Source: Hydractinia symbiolongicarpus (taxonomy: Eukaryota > Cnidaria > Hydrozoa > Anthoathecata > Hydractiniidae). From it: a stretch of DNA of 64,000 bases. The stretch spans positions 29,391,001 through 29,455,000 of the forward strand of contig NC_079885.1 in assembly GCF_029227915.1 (NCBI RefSeq). Reading direction: 5' to 3'. Position numbers and translations under genes: made by a program. Positions 41,301 through 47,272 of the stretch are shown piece by piece (position 1 is the stretch's first letter; each line of letters begins with the position of its first letter). The notes beneath the pieces are model-generated. The model saw nothing but the letters and a program-made list of their open reading frames with translations, had not been told where the DNA came from and ran no database searches.

Positions 41301-42226
41301 AGCGGTAAGTAAGAACTACCTCTGGTTAATTTTAGCTTATGAAAGTCCACATGCATATGCAAGATTTTATCAATTGTGAATCCGCTAGCTGGCAGCGCGG
41401 GGTTTTCAATCTGCTCGATTATCTTATTACGCATCCGATCGAAAACATCAGAAATGTCATCGTGGGCGTGCAGTATCTCCATATAGCTATTGAAAGCTTT
41501 ATCGACATGTACACACGGGGCATCGGTCGAGCTGGTGTCCTCCCTTACCCACTTCACCCACAAGGTCGCCTGAGTCTTCAGCGACTTCTTCTGCCCGAGC
41601 ACGTCACTCATCAACCTATTTACGACGTGCTCGACCTTTTCGAGAAAGACCCTGACATTCTTCCCATCATCCGAGTTTATTTTGAAACGTTTGTATGAAC
41701 CTACAAAAGCTTCTTCAATGGGGGTATAGGGGTTTTCCTCCTCTTCCTCCTCCTTCTCCACCTCTTCCTCTCCACTGCCCTTTTTATACAAACCCATGAT
41801 CTTATCCTTCATGGTTTTGAAAGCTTTACTCGCTTTCTCCTTCATAGCCCTAGGTACATGATTTATTAACCAGTCTCTCCATTCGATCAACTTGCTTTTC
41901 AAATCCATGTCTTGTTGGCTAGTGCCTGGTCTCGGTGCCGGTATGGGTGCTGGTACCGGTCTCGGCGCTGGTACTGGTCTGGTGGGTCTCGGCATGGGTA
42001 TTGGTCTCGGCATGGGTATGGGTCTAATTGGTCTCGGCACGGGTACGGGTCTAATTGGTCTCGGCACGGGTACGGGTCTAGTGGGTCTCGGCATGGGTAT
42101 GGGTGCTGACACAGTAGTGGGTGTCAATAATTCGATCAGATCGGCCTTTCTGAGCCTTGAGTAGCCACATAGGCCGCGTTCTCTAGCGAGAGCTCTTAAT
42201 TCAACAACTGTATTTCTCGAAGTCAT
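38300..42226 (-). CDS. POLB: Protein-primed family B DNA polymerase of Polinton, with N-terminal SAP domain
   Basis: Replicates the element, presumably by protein priming at the terminal repeats. The 1308 residues contain, in order: a SAP-type DNA-binding helix pair (1-38, core GYSRLRKADLIELL); a proline/arginine-rich linker of short repeats (about 41-101); an acidic patch (152-164); a region with GDEECFKWAIIAAL (C330) and RHYIAVKN (H424) reminiscent of OTU-like cysteine proteases; a Cys/His finger (449-469); Exo I YADFEAF (D504, E506); a Cys/His endonuclease VII-like module (C595, C598, DHCH at 611-614, H624, C627, N628); Exo II (N643, D648); Exo III YLKTD (805-809); Pol A DANNLYG (906-912); Pol B motif K1049 with NSVFG; Pol C YMDTDS (1147-1152). 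All catalytic acids are present. The start codon lies within a promoter module shared with the neighbouring RING gene, and the stop lies inside the left terminal repeat. SAP fusion is unusual for the family as far as I know. Confidence 0.96.
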   Translation of the reverse strand: MTSRNTVVELRALARERGLCGYSRLRKADLIELLTPTTVSAPIPMPRPTRPVPVPRPIRPVPVPRPIRPIPMPRPIPMPRPTRPVPAPRPVPAPIPAPRPGTSQQDMDLKSKLIEWRDWLINHVPRAMKEKASKAFKTMKDKIMGLYKKGSGEEEVEKEEEEEENPYTPIEEAFVGSYKRFKINSDDGKNVRVFLEKVEHVVNRLMSDVLGQKKSLKTQATLWVKWVREDTSSTDAPCVHVDKAFNSYMEILHAHDDISDVFDRMRNKIIEQIENPALPASGFTIDKILHMHVDFHKLKLTRGSSYLPLPKNFSGKFSVINPHNEGDEECFKWAIIAALNHDKIDNHPERISNLKKHDKYNWDGLTFPMALNKIDLFERRNPDIAVHFLTKDDKEGVYMCRKSKHLDRDETVVLFLLCEGDKRHYIAVKNLSGVLRKLNSKNKNKEHYCLNCLSGFPSEQKRDEHFEYCKNNDAVNIQLPKEGSTLTFTHGQYQLKAPFIMYADFEAFTKPEEIECGSSTEKVGKHIPTGFCCYSKYAHGEVLDPLKLYRGDDCVPRFVDHVVSEAKRLYNMFPQLGMQDLTDEELDGYENSPDCHICMREFGDDDIKVRDHCHFTGKFRGSAHMECNLRYKVPNYIPVVFHNLSGYDSHLFIKELAKKYGEGGMSVIAENKEKYISFSTDVKVGEYTDKNGETKDKKIKLRFIDSFRFMSRGLGSLADNLSDDQCKNLRKFFNDEQFNIMRRKGVYPYEYVDSFDRFNETRLPSKDDFYSKLNMNGISDADYAHAQKVWKDMKVENMGVYHDIYLKTDVLLLSDVFETFRETCLRNYKLDPAHFYTAPGLAWQACLKKTDVELDLLSDMDMLLFVEMGIRGGLCQAVHRHAKANNPYMGDMYNTSEDTTYLQYLDANNLYGWAMIQKMPTGGFEWDDSGKFTPELISELAVENGEKGYMLEVDVRYPHNLHDTHNDLPFMPERKVINGVEKLTPCLSDKRNYVIHIRALAQALNHGLVLDKVHRVLRFDQSAWLKPYIDFNTQLRTESKNDFEKDFFKLMNNSVFGKTMENQRRQKDIRLATNQKNYEKMVMKPNFRGAIRFSETLMGIEMSKIKIKMNKPIYLGPTILHLSKMVMYEFHHDYMRPKYGDDVKLCYMDTDSFVYHIKTDDFYKDIANDVPARFDTSGYDNEDSRPLPLGLNKKIIGLMKDELGGKVMTEFIALRAKTYAYKQLCGREGKRCKGVKKCVVRETIGFADYKRCLFEGENIYRTQMTFRSIKHDVHTLKTNKLALNADDDKRIILEDGITTLARGHYRHT
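41930..42110 (-). repeat. In-frame proline-codon minisatellite in POLB
   Basis: Short degenerate repeats of 6-18 bp encode the PRPVPVPRPIRP-type linker of the polymerase. On the plus strand they read as alternating GGTCTCGGC, GGTATGGGT, GGTACGGGT and CTAATTGGT units. The RING protein encoded next door has a short unexpanded version (VPRPVPAPIRPVPAR), so the polymerase copy appears to have grown by slippage while keeping frame. Confidence 0.7.
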
Positions 42227-42285
42227 GCTTGGTTATGATATACGATTTATGAACCTTTAAGATGGTTTTTTATAATCGTGAAACT
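42227..42285 (-). promoter_or_regulatory. Promoter module of POLB (copy 1, TATA-containing)
   Basis: Read on the minus strand: TATAAAAAACCATCTTAAAG, then AAATCGTATATCATAACCAAGC directly before the ATG at 42226. The TATA-like stretch (42266-42274) is about 45 bases before the start codon. The same order of elements precedes the RING gene and occurs once more between the two genes. Transcription start and activity are inferred only. Confidence 0.6.
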
Positions 42286-42310
42286 AAAAAAAGATTCATA
42301 AAATTTGTTA

Positions 42311-42375
42311 CTTGGCTATGATATACGATTTTGTAATCTTTAAGCCATTTTTATAAATCGTAAACCGTGTTGGAG
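42311..42375 (-). promoter_or_regulatory. Orphan copy of the SAP-gene promoter module (copy 2)
   Basis: This 65-bp stretch matches the module upstream of the RING gene (43073-43138) at most positions: CTCCAACACGG, TTACGATTTATAAAA, CTTAAAGATTACAAAATCG and TATCATAGCCAAG. The ATG that follows in the other copies is missing; it reads CCAAGTAAC instead. It sits just upstream of the polymerase module, so POLB may have two tandem promoters, or this is the remnant of a lost gene start. Confidence 0.6.
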
Positions 42376-42547
42376 GATCGCTAGTGTCCTAGTTTGTGGG
42401 GCAACCACCATGCTAAATTGTAGTAAAACACGCTTTGTGATACATACATCGATACACCATGGGTACCCACCCATTGGCACCTCGAGGGTCGTGAATCACA
42501 TTTGTTACCCGTCCGAGTAACAAAAAATGCCCTAACAATCCGACCCC
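42376..42547. other. Non-coding spacer with duplicated 3'-end block
   Basis: No open frame is apparent. From 42458 it carries CCATGGGTACCCACCCATTG, a CACCTCGAGGG phrase and a GTTAC/GTAAC hairpin. The same series, partly doubled, lies at 43202-43293 downstream of the small SAP frame. The region is therefore the 3' end of a duplicated gene cassette. Confidence 0.65.
42501..42524 (-). terminator. Hairpin at 3' end of the SAP-RING gene
   Basis: TTTGTTAC and GTAACAAA form a perfect 8-bp stem around an 8-base loop, 24 bases past the stop codon of the RING gene. An identical hairpin with the same loop follows the small SAP frame at 43270-43293. The position suggests a transcript-end signal; this is inference. 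Confidence 0.5.
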
Positions 42548-43072
42548 TCAAATATATTGTCTAATGACAAGATCTATTGATGCGCGACATATAGGGCATT
42601 TATCCCCACTCTTCTCCAATTTATATGCGCACGATAAACAGCAGCAAAAATGCCCTGTTCTACCATGAACAATGGTGGCGGTCTTTCGTTTAGAAAGACA
42701 AATGATACATCTATCATCTTCATCAATGTCATCGTCTGCGTCGTCCTCATCATCAACCTCAACCCGTGCTGGTACTGGTCTAATCGGTGCTGGTACCGGT
42801 CTTGGCACTGATACATTTGGTCTCATCACGGGTCCTGAAAATTCGGTCACTTCGAGATCCAGCATCCCTATGACGAGTGGTAAAGTCATATCGGGATATC
42901 TTGCGGGTACTGTTGATAACAATAATTCGATAAGCTCAGCCCTTCTGAGCCGCGAGTATCCACGTAGGCCAAGGTACCTCGCTCTGGCTCTTAAATCAGG
43001 GACCGTGAAAAGATCAAAGTCATCAATATATTCTCTACTGTGTATCAAATCGAAAACGATTCCTGAAGACAT
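42548..43072 (-). CDS. SAP-RING protein with MDM2-type RING finger (probable E3 ubiquitin ligase)
   Basis: 174 residues. The N-terminus (about 20-53) is a SAP-type motif with GYSRLRRAELIELL, nearly the same as in the polymerase. Then come a short proline-rich linker (88-103), a strongly acidic stretch (104-120) and a RING at 122-162. The ligands are C122, C125, H136, H141, C145, C148, C159 and C162. The spacing C-x2-C-x10-H-x4-H-x3-C-x2-C-x10-C-x2-C, the VHGRTGH phrase and a 12-residue tail ending in an aromatic plus hydrophobic residue are those of MDM2/MDMX-type RINGs, where the tail supports dimerisation and E2-ubiquitin activation. No p53-binding domain is seen. Likely role: a DNA- or chromatin-bound ubiquitin ligase modifying host or element proteins; the target is unknown. 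The start codon stands at the same place in the shared promoter module as that of POLB. Confidence 0.85.
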   Translation of the reverse strand: MSSGIVFDLIHSREYIDDFDLFTVPDLRARARYLGLRGYSRLRRAELIELLLSTVPARYPDMTLPLVIGMLDLEVTEFSGPVMRPNVSVPRPVPAPIRPVPARVEVDDEDDADDDIDEDDRCIICLSKRKTATIVHGRTGHFCCCLSCAYKLEKSGDKCPICRASIDLVIRQYI

Positions 43073-43138
43073 GCTTGGTTGTGATACACGATTTTGTAAT
43101 CTTTAAGATGGTTTTATAAATCGTAAACCGTGTTGGAG
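43073..43138 (-). promoter_or_regulatory. Promoter module of the SAP-RING gene (copy 3)
   Basis: Minus strand: CTCCAACACGG, TTTACGATTTATAAAACC, ATCTTAAAGATTACAAAATC and GTGTATCACAACCAAGC directly before the ATG at 43072. The TATAAAA lies about 43-50 bases before the start codon. It matches the orphan copy at 42311-42375 and the polymerase copy at 42227-42285. CGATTT and AAATCG form a dyad around the TATA and CTTAAAG elements. Confidence 0.6.
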
Positions 43139-43269
43139 TGTAATGAGTGTCATCGTTTGTAATACAACCATCACGCTAAAACACACATACACCGGTTAGA
43201 CCATGGGAACCCACCCACCAGCACCTAGAGGGCCGTGACCGGTACACCATGGGTACCCACCCACCAACA

Positions 43270-43293
43270 TTTGTTACCCGTCCGAGTAACAAA
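43270..43293 (-). terminator. Hairpin at 3' end of the small SAP frame
   Basis: TTTGTTAC and GTAACAAA pair over 8 bp around loop CCGTCCGA, 16 bases past the distal stop codon at 43309. It is identical to the hairpin at 42501-42524 and is preceded by two copies of a CCATGGG(T/A)ACCCACCCACC phrase (43202 and about 43248). A transcript-end role is inferred. Confidence 0.5.
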
Positions 43294-43308
43294 AAAAGGG
43301 TTGTTCAA

Positions 43309-43578
43309 TCACTTGGATCTTTTGTCGTTATAACGTTTTTGAGCTTTTAGATATGCCTCCCTGTTTTTCGACCTCCACCTTGAACAGTATCCATACCATT
43401 CCTTCTTGGTATCCAGATCGATGGTGTAGGATGGGTCGAGATCATTCTACTCAATCACCTCAACCAGTTTAGCCTTTCTCATACCCACGATATACTTAAT
43501 TCCGCGGGATTTGGCAACCTCCCGCAACTCTCTCAGTTTCATCAATTTGTAATCCGGTGTGGTATCCATGTCTGACAT
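43309..43578 (-). pseudogene. Small SAP-domain gene interrupted by an in-frame amber codon
   Basis: From ATG at 43578 the frame encodes 43 residues, a SAP-like motif (KLRELREVAKSRGI ... MRKAKLVEVIE), before a TAG at 43447-43449. The same frame then stays open for 45 more codons to a TGA at 43309-43311. That second part is basic and aromatic (EWYGYCSRWRSKNREAYLKA), looks like real protein, and its stop is followed by the element's usual hairpin. A nearby second ATG is at 43569. Either the gene is recently inactivated, the 43-residue product alone is functional, or the amber is read through. Related in its N-terminus to the SAP motifs of the polymerase and RING protein, though more divergent. 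It is divergently arranged with the integrase, 89 bp apart. Confidence 0.65.
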
Positions 43579-43667
43579 ATTAATATAATATATAAAAAAC
43601 TTTAAGCAATTTTATCGTACCACATCATAACAAAAAGGAGATAAATAAAGGTGTGCATAAATAAAAC
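43579..43667. promoter_or_regulatory. Divergent promoter region, small SAP frame / integrase
   Basis: The 89-bp spacer is AT-rich. On the minus strand it has TTTTTTATATATTATATTA right before the SAP start and CTTAAAG upstream of it, an element also in the polymerase and RING promoters. TTTTATCGTACCACA (43610-43624) recurs at 44777-44791 on the far side of the integrase gene. TATATAAAA at about 43589-43597 could serve the integrase direction. Confidence 0.5.
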
Positions 43668-44651
43668 ATGTCAAACTCTAAACTTCAAGAGACTTACTAT
43701 CAACCTCAAAATTTATGGAAAGGACAAAAGGCTGTTCGGAATTTAAGAGTATTCGGCTTCGGGCCAAAGGAGATTAAGAAGTGGCTATCAAAGCAAGCAT
43801 TTTGGCAAGTACATTTACCCGCCCCAAAACATGTTGAAAGACCACATTATGAAGTTACCACCCCTAATGATTTACATCAATTCGATTTATTGTACATGCC
43901 CGGTGACATACTGTATGGTAATAAATATAAGTACATTTTGTCGGGAATCGATGCTGCTTCCAGATACAAGGTAGCCCGACCTTTGAGGACTAAGAAAGCC
44001 AAAGAGGTTGCCGCTATGATTGAGGACATCTACAAGGCCGGACCATTAACTTATCCAAAAACTTTCCAATGTGATAACGGTTCAGAATTCAAAGCAGATG
44101 TGACAAAGCTGTTGGAGAAGCATAAGGTTGAAATTAAAAGAGCGACTACAAAATATAAGCATACACACACAGCTTTTGTTGAGGCGTTGAACAAGATACT
44201 TGCCGAAAATTTATTCAAAATACAAGATGCCCAAGAACTGAATGATTCGGAAAAGGTATCATCTACATGGGTTAAGCATCTGTATAAACTGATTGATAGG
44301 CTAAACGATACAAAGACGCAGATGATTGGTATGAAGCCGAAAGATGCTATTATAATGAAAGAGGTGCCTTTGGTTAATCAAGAGAGCTATCCACCTGAAG
44401 TAGAATTACCTAAAGATGGCTTGTATAGATATCTACTACAACCTGGTGAAGAGCATGATGATGGGCGGAGACGGGCAACCGATAGAATATGGTCGAAAAA
44501 CACATATAGATTGCGTGAGGTAATAGCGCAACCTGGTAACCGTGTAATGTACTATGTTCAAGACGGACCCGGACGGGCTTTTGTAAAAGAGGAATTGATG
44601 TTAATACCTGAAGATACAGAATTACTTCCTGATTATGTGCAAGGTTGGTGA
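43668..44651 (+). CDS. INT: Retroviral-type (DDE) integrase of Polinton
   Basis: Inserts the element into host DNA, here presumably with the short target duplication seen at the ends. The 327-residue protein begins with an N-terminal region typical of Polinton integrases (YYQPQNLWKGQKAV, then a WL-x-QAFWQ helix) followed by the RNase H-fold core. The catalytic triad is visible: D73 in HQFDLLYMPGD, D136 in QCDNGSEF and E172 in AFVEALNK, with the classical 35-residue spacing between the last two. The C-terminal part (about 250-315) is beta-rich and SH3-like; I see no clear chromodomain. It is a single plus-strand gene between minus-strand genes and appears intact. The start gives full length and follows an AAAAC context. 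Confidence 0.95.
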   Translation: MSNSKLQETYYQPQNLWKGQKAVRNLRVFGFGPKEIKKWLSKQAFWQVHLPAPKHVERPHYEVTTPNDLHQFDLLYMPGDILYGNKYKYILSGIDAASRYKVARPLRTKKAKEVAAMIEDIYKAGPLTYPKTFQCDNGSEFKADVTKLLEKHKVEIKRATTKYKHTHTAFVEALNKILAENLFKIQDAQELNDSEKVSSTWVKHLYKLIDRLNDTKTQMIGMKPKDAIIMKEVPLVNQESYPPEVELPKDGLYRYLLQPGEEHDDGRRRATDRIWSKNTYRLREVIAQPGNRVMYYVQDGPGRAFVKEELMLIPEDTELLPDYVQGW

Positions 44652-44836
44652 AAAAGGGGGCGATATCTTTACCTGTTTCTGGTAAAGATGATTGTGCGCG
44701 GGGCGGTCGGCAGATAGGGCCGCTATGGCTCGGGACGATCGCGCCACATAATGTCACAAACCGCCTTACATATTAATTTTTATCGTACCACACGAAATAT
44801 GCGAGCGGTGTACATGCGCACATCACTAACCTTGAT
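44652..44836. other. Intergenic region between convergent integrase and membrane-protein genes
   Basis: 185 bp without a credible gene. It holds the hairpin at 44665-44689, a GC-rich stretch (about 44695-44746) and the TTTTATCGTACCACA repeat at 44777-44791 that is also upstream of the integrase. Confidence 0.6.
44665..44689 (+). terminator. Hairpin at 3' end of the integrase gene
   Basis: ATCTTTACC and GGTAAAGAT pair over 9 bp around loop TGTTTCT, 14 bases past the integrase stop codon. Its TTACC/GGTAA arms resemble the GTTAC/GTAAC hairpins after other genes of the element. Confidence 0.45.
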
Positions 44837-45412
44837 TTACGGTCCTTCTGAGGCTTTGACCTGGTCCATTAGACTTTTTTCAAACTGGTTGCGAGTTTCG
44901 CTCTCCATCTTTCTGTCGGTTTTCGTCATCTTGTCCAGGGCCTCGTAGTATATACCGCTCAGGGTTTGAAATTCAATGTGACTAATGTCATCATTATTCA
45001 GAGCCCGCGAGATGGAGTTTTCAAACACGGCGATGGCGGACGTCGCAACATCATATAATTTCATGACCTTGTCAAGTTTGCTCCGATATCTTTTAATCAG
45101 AGCCATGATGGAGCCCGTGAAAATGGTTCCCGACAGTGCTACGGCTCCCAATCCCACGGAAGCGGGGATTCCGATGAGGGTGGCACCGGTTACCACCGAA
45201 CCTATGCCCGAAGCGACGGTTATGGCCGTGGCGCTGGCATTTAAAAGCACCAGTCTGTGTAGCGTCTTGTTATATTTATCATATTTTGTATTGAACTTAT
45301 CGCGTAATTTTCTAAGCTCCCCAAGTTGAGAGTTCACAGTATTAGTATTAAACTTGTCCTGCTCGCTCGAATACTCGGGAGCCGTGGGTAGCTTCGGATA
45401 AATCTCTGCCAT
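44837..45412 (-). CDS. Two-span membrane protein, paralogue A (unknown function)
   Basis: 191 residues, not recognised from a named family. A charged N-terminal helix (about 25-50, NSQLGELRKLRDKF) is followed by a long hydrophobic, glycine/alanine/threonine-rich region (about 54-105) with room for two membrane spans. A basic loop (KRYRSKLDKVMK) and an amphipathic C-terminal half follow. It aligns end to end with the protein encoded directly upstream (45440-45925): NS-QL-EL-KLR-K in the N-terminus, and R-KL-K, Y-V-AI-VF and F-L-Y-L-K-D in the C-terminus. The two genes are 27 bp apart on the same strand and so are a tandem duplication. A virion membrane or host-membrane role is conceivable but unsupported. 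Confidence 0.75.
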   Translation of the reverse strand: MAEIYPKLPTAPEYSSEQDKFNTNTVNSQLGELRKLRDKFNTKYDKYNKTLHRLVLLNASATAITVASGIGSVVTGATLIGIPASVGLGAVALSGTIFTGSIMALIKRYRSKLDKVMKLYDVATSAIAVFENSISRALNNDDISHIEFQTLSGIYYEALDKMTKTDRKMESETRNQFEKSLMDQVKASEGP

Positions 45413-45439
45413 TGTGTGGTTACTACAAAGAAAAAAACT

Positions 45440-45925
45440 TTACTCTAAATAACCTATATCCAGTTTATCCAGATTCTTGAGAGTTCTATGATACGTATCA
45501 CACAAATTCTCAAAATCGGCTCTACAGATCCGAGTGTGCCAGAGTAGCGTTTTATCGAAAACATCGATGGCATTTTGTACAACGCGATATGCGGCTCTTA
45601 ATTTGATAAGTTTCTCCCGATATGTCCTAACATATTGGGCGGTAACCGCATAGGAAGCCGAGCCCAATAGACACATACCCGAATTCCGCATGTAATTTCC
45701 ATGGGTACCGCCCAAATTTCTAATAATGGTCACCGCGGTCGCTATCGAGCCGGTAATTGCTGCGGTTCCGGATAATCCCTCCAGAATCGACCATATGATC
45801 AGAGATCCTCCGTGTTCGTGTGTCCTGTCTTGTAACTTACCTCGTAATTTCACCAGCTCCTCAAGTTGGGAATTGGATATATCCGTTTTAAACGCTTCTT
45901 CTCTGGTACTAGAACTCTCTGCCAT
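45440..45925 (-). CDS. Two-span membrane protein, paralogue B (unknown function)
   Basis: 161 residues, the likely first gene of a two-gene unit with paralogue A. The layout is the same: N-terminal helix with NSQLEELVKLRGKL (about 18-31), hydrophobic region about 42-98 with two probable spans separated by a short glycine/asparagine loop, then RTYREKLIKLRAAYRVVQNAIDVF and an amphipathic end. Identity with the neighbour is low but spread over the whole length, so the duplication is old. The start is chosen because it lies 40 bp from the divergent start of the 417-residue gene and follows CTAATATAA. Confidence 0.75.
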   Translation of the reverse strand: MAESSSTREEAFKTDISNSQLEELVKLRGKLQDRTHEHGGSLIIWSILEGLSGTAAITGSIATAVTIIRNLGGTHGNYMRNSGMCLLGSASYAVTAQYVRTYREKLIKLRAAYRVVQNAIDVFDKTLLWHTRICRADFENLCDTYHRTLKNLDKLDIGYLE

Positions 45926-45965
45926 TTATATTATATTAGGAAAAAACTATCCTTTAAATAAAATA
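45926..45965. promoter_or_regulatory. Compact divergent promoter, membrane paralogues / 417-residue gene
   Basis: Only 40 bp separate two divergent start codons. It contains TATATTATATTAGG next to the minus-strand start and TTTAAATAAAATA next to the plus-strand start. The other divergent pair in the element (51895-51932) has the same layout: TATTATATTAG beside the minus start and ATTTAAATCAAAG beside the plus start. Confidence 0.5.
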
Positions 45966-47219
45966 ATGGCGGACATTGATATCGATCCGTTTGGTGACCA
46001 CGACCAACCCGACGAGGGTACCGATGACTCCACACCTCTGGTACCGAGGGAACGCACGCGTGTGCAGATACACACACCTGATGAGGAGACATCATTCGGC
46101 GGAGGAACCTCTCTGCGCTCCAGAGTTACTAGTGAGCGGGTTAAATCGCTCTATGAGAAGCTATTAACTATATATCCAAACGAGAACCCGAGCGTGATAC
46201 ATAACGATCTGTTTCAGACTCGCGATGGCGAATTATACTACAAGGATGATAACAGACCGCTGACACATGGCGGATCTCTAAGGTCTACCGGTACCATTGC
46301 GGATCTATTGGGCAAGAAAAGGCTGCGCAATTTGGGGTTCGATATACCGAAAGGTAGTATAACCCCCCGACAGGCCGCTAGGCTAAACAAAATAGAAGAG
46401 AGACTACCGTCACCGGATAAAATAGAGAATGCGACGGATATAGAATTAGAAACCATGTCCGGGGAGGTGGTGAACAGTGCCGAGGATCTGGTCTCGCTGG
46501 TCGATGATAGTACACTGAGAGCCAAATATCCGGCCGGTGATATTCGCGGATTGGATAGTTCGGTGCAGCGGATCCGCGGGAGTCTCCAACTCTCGACCGC
46601 CAAAAAGGTAGATGTTGAGAACAAGATACATAAGGAACAAATGAAGTTGAAGGAGTTGGAAGATCCGTCATACACGGATGAACAGAGGGAGCAGGTGGCC
46701 GAGAGGTTGGAAAAGCTAAACGATGAGTTGGAGGCCCACCAGTCTGCCATCAATATCCTCAAGGGCGAACTTAACACCCAGATAAAAAGCATAAAGGAGA
46801 CAATCGCCAAGGTACTTAGCAAAGATACTACATTGGGTGAAAAGATACGAACGCTATTCCGTGAACAGGGTATCACCATTGTCAGTGTACTAACAGCGTT
46901 CGGGATGGTTATCGGGCTTTTGGTTGAAACTTTGACACCTGGTGGTGGAGGACATCCGACATCCACCACAAAAAAGCATGCCGAGGACGGTGGCGGTGGT
47001 GCGAGGGAATGGATAAAGAACAAGTTGAGCGCGTTAGGATCTCTCCTGGGTAGATTGGCCGGTGCCGCAGCTGCGTCCCTACCGGGTATAATTGGTTCCA
47101 TCGTATCGTGGATCCTAAATAGAGCAAAGGAGGTCGTCGGTTGGTTGAGTCAAAACCTGTGGGCTTTGATAGTCGGAATCGGAGGTCTGATATACACCTA
47201 CATGGTGACAAAGCGTTAG
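45966..47219 (+). CDS. Conserved Polinton-type coiled-coil and membrane protein, 417 residues
   Basis: Not assigned a biochemical role. The N-terminus is acidic and disordered-looking (1-45); 50-190 is a mixed globular region; about 197-284 is a heptad-rich coiled coil. From 300 on it is hydrophobic: a span at about 303-320, a glycine-rich linker (326-345), an amphipathic stretch with repeated GSLLGRLAGAAAASLPGIIG-like segments, and a last span at about 395-412 (NLWALIVGIGGLIYTYM). The C-terminal half resembles uncharacterised proteins linked to Polintons in other animals, from memory and unchecked. The frame is open upstream to 45726, but those 80 codons lie antisense to another gene; ATG 45966 is chosen because it directly follows the divergent promoter. 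It could be a minor virion or membrane-lytic component (inference). Confidence 0.85.
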   Translation: MADIDIDPFGDHDQPDEGTDDSTPLVPRERTRVQIHTPDEETSFGGGTSLRSRVTSERVKSLYEKLLTIYPNENPSVIHNDLFQTRDGELYYKDDNRPLTHGGSLRSTGTIADLLGKKRLRNLGFDIPKGSITPRQAARLNKIEERLPSPDKIENATDIELETMSGEVVNSAEDLVSLVDDSTLRAKYPAGDIRGLDSSVQRIRGSLQLSTAKKVDVENKIHKEQMKLKELEDPSYTDEQREQVAERLEKLNDELEAHQSAINILKGELNTQIKSIKETIAKVLSKDTTLGEKIRTLFREQGITIVSVLTAFGMVIGLLVETLTPGGGGHPTSTTKKHAEDGGGGAREWIKNKLSALGSLLGRLAGAAAASLPGIIGSIVSWILNRAKEVVGWLSQNLWALIVGIGGLIYTYMVTKR

Positions 47220-47272
47220 TGATATTGAATAATATGTTACATGACACATGTAACATAGTAGTACCACGCGTA
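47220..47272. terminator. Bidirectional hairpin terminators between convergent genes
   Basis: Between the stop codons of the 417-residue gene (+) and the 141-residue gene (-) lie two dyads. At 47233-47257 TATGTTACATG and CATGTAACATA form a perfect 11-bp stem with loop ACA. Just after it TAGTAC and GTACTA (about 47259-47275) pair around CACGC and run into a T-tract. A symmetric structure between convergent gene ends fits a two-way transcript-end signal. Confidence 0.5.

Noticed and set aside
41892-42164. Glycine-rich plus-strand frames opposite the POLB linker
   Set aside because: They are the complement of the proline-codon minisatellite of POLB.
43630-43650. Shine-Dalgarno-like AAAAGGAG before the integrase
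   Set aside because: The element is eukaryotic and the word is about 30 bases from the ATG; chance purine run.
44695-44757. GC-rich patch after the integrase as a tRNA or small RNA gene
   Set aside because: No cloverleaf arms or internal promoter boxes could be laid out.
45726-45965. 80-codon upstream extension of the 417-residue gene
   Set aside because: It lies antisense to the 161-residue gene and across the divergent promoter; the ATG at 45966 follows directly after the promoter.
46238-47101. 287-codon antisense frame inside the 417-residue gene
   Set aside because: Serine/proline-rich low-complexity shadow of a GC-richer gene on the other strand, without promoter or terminator context.
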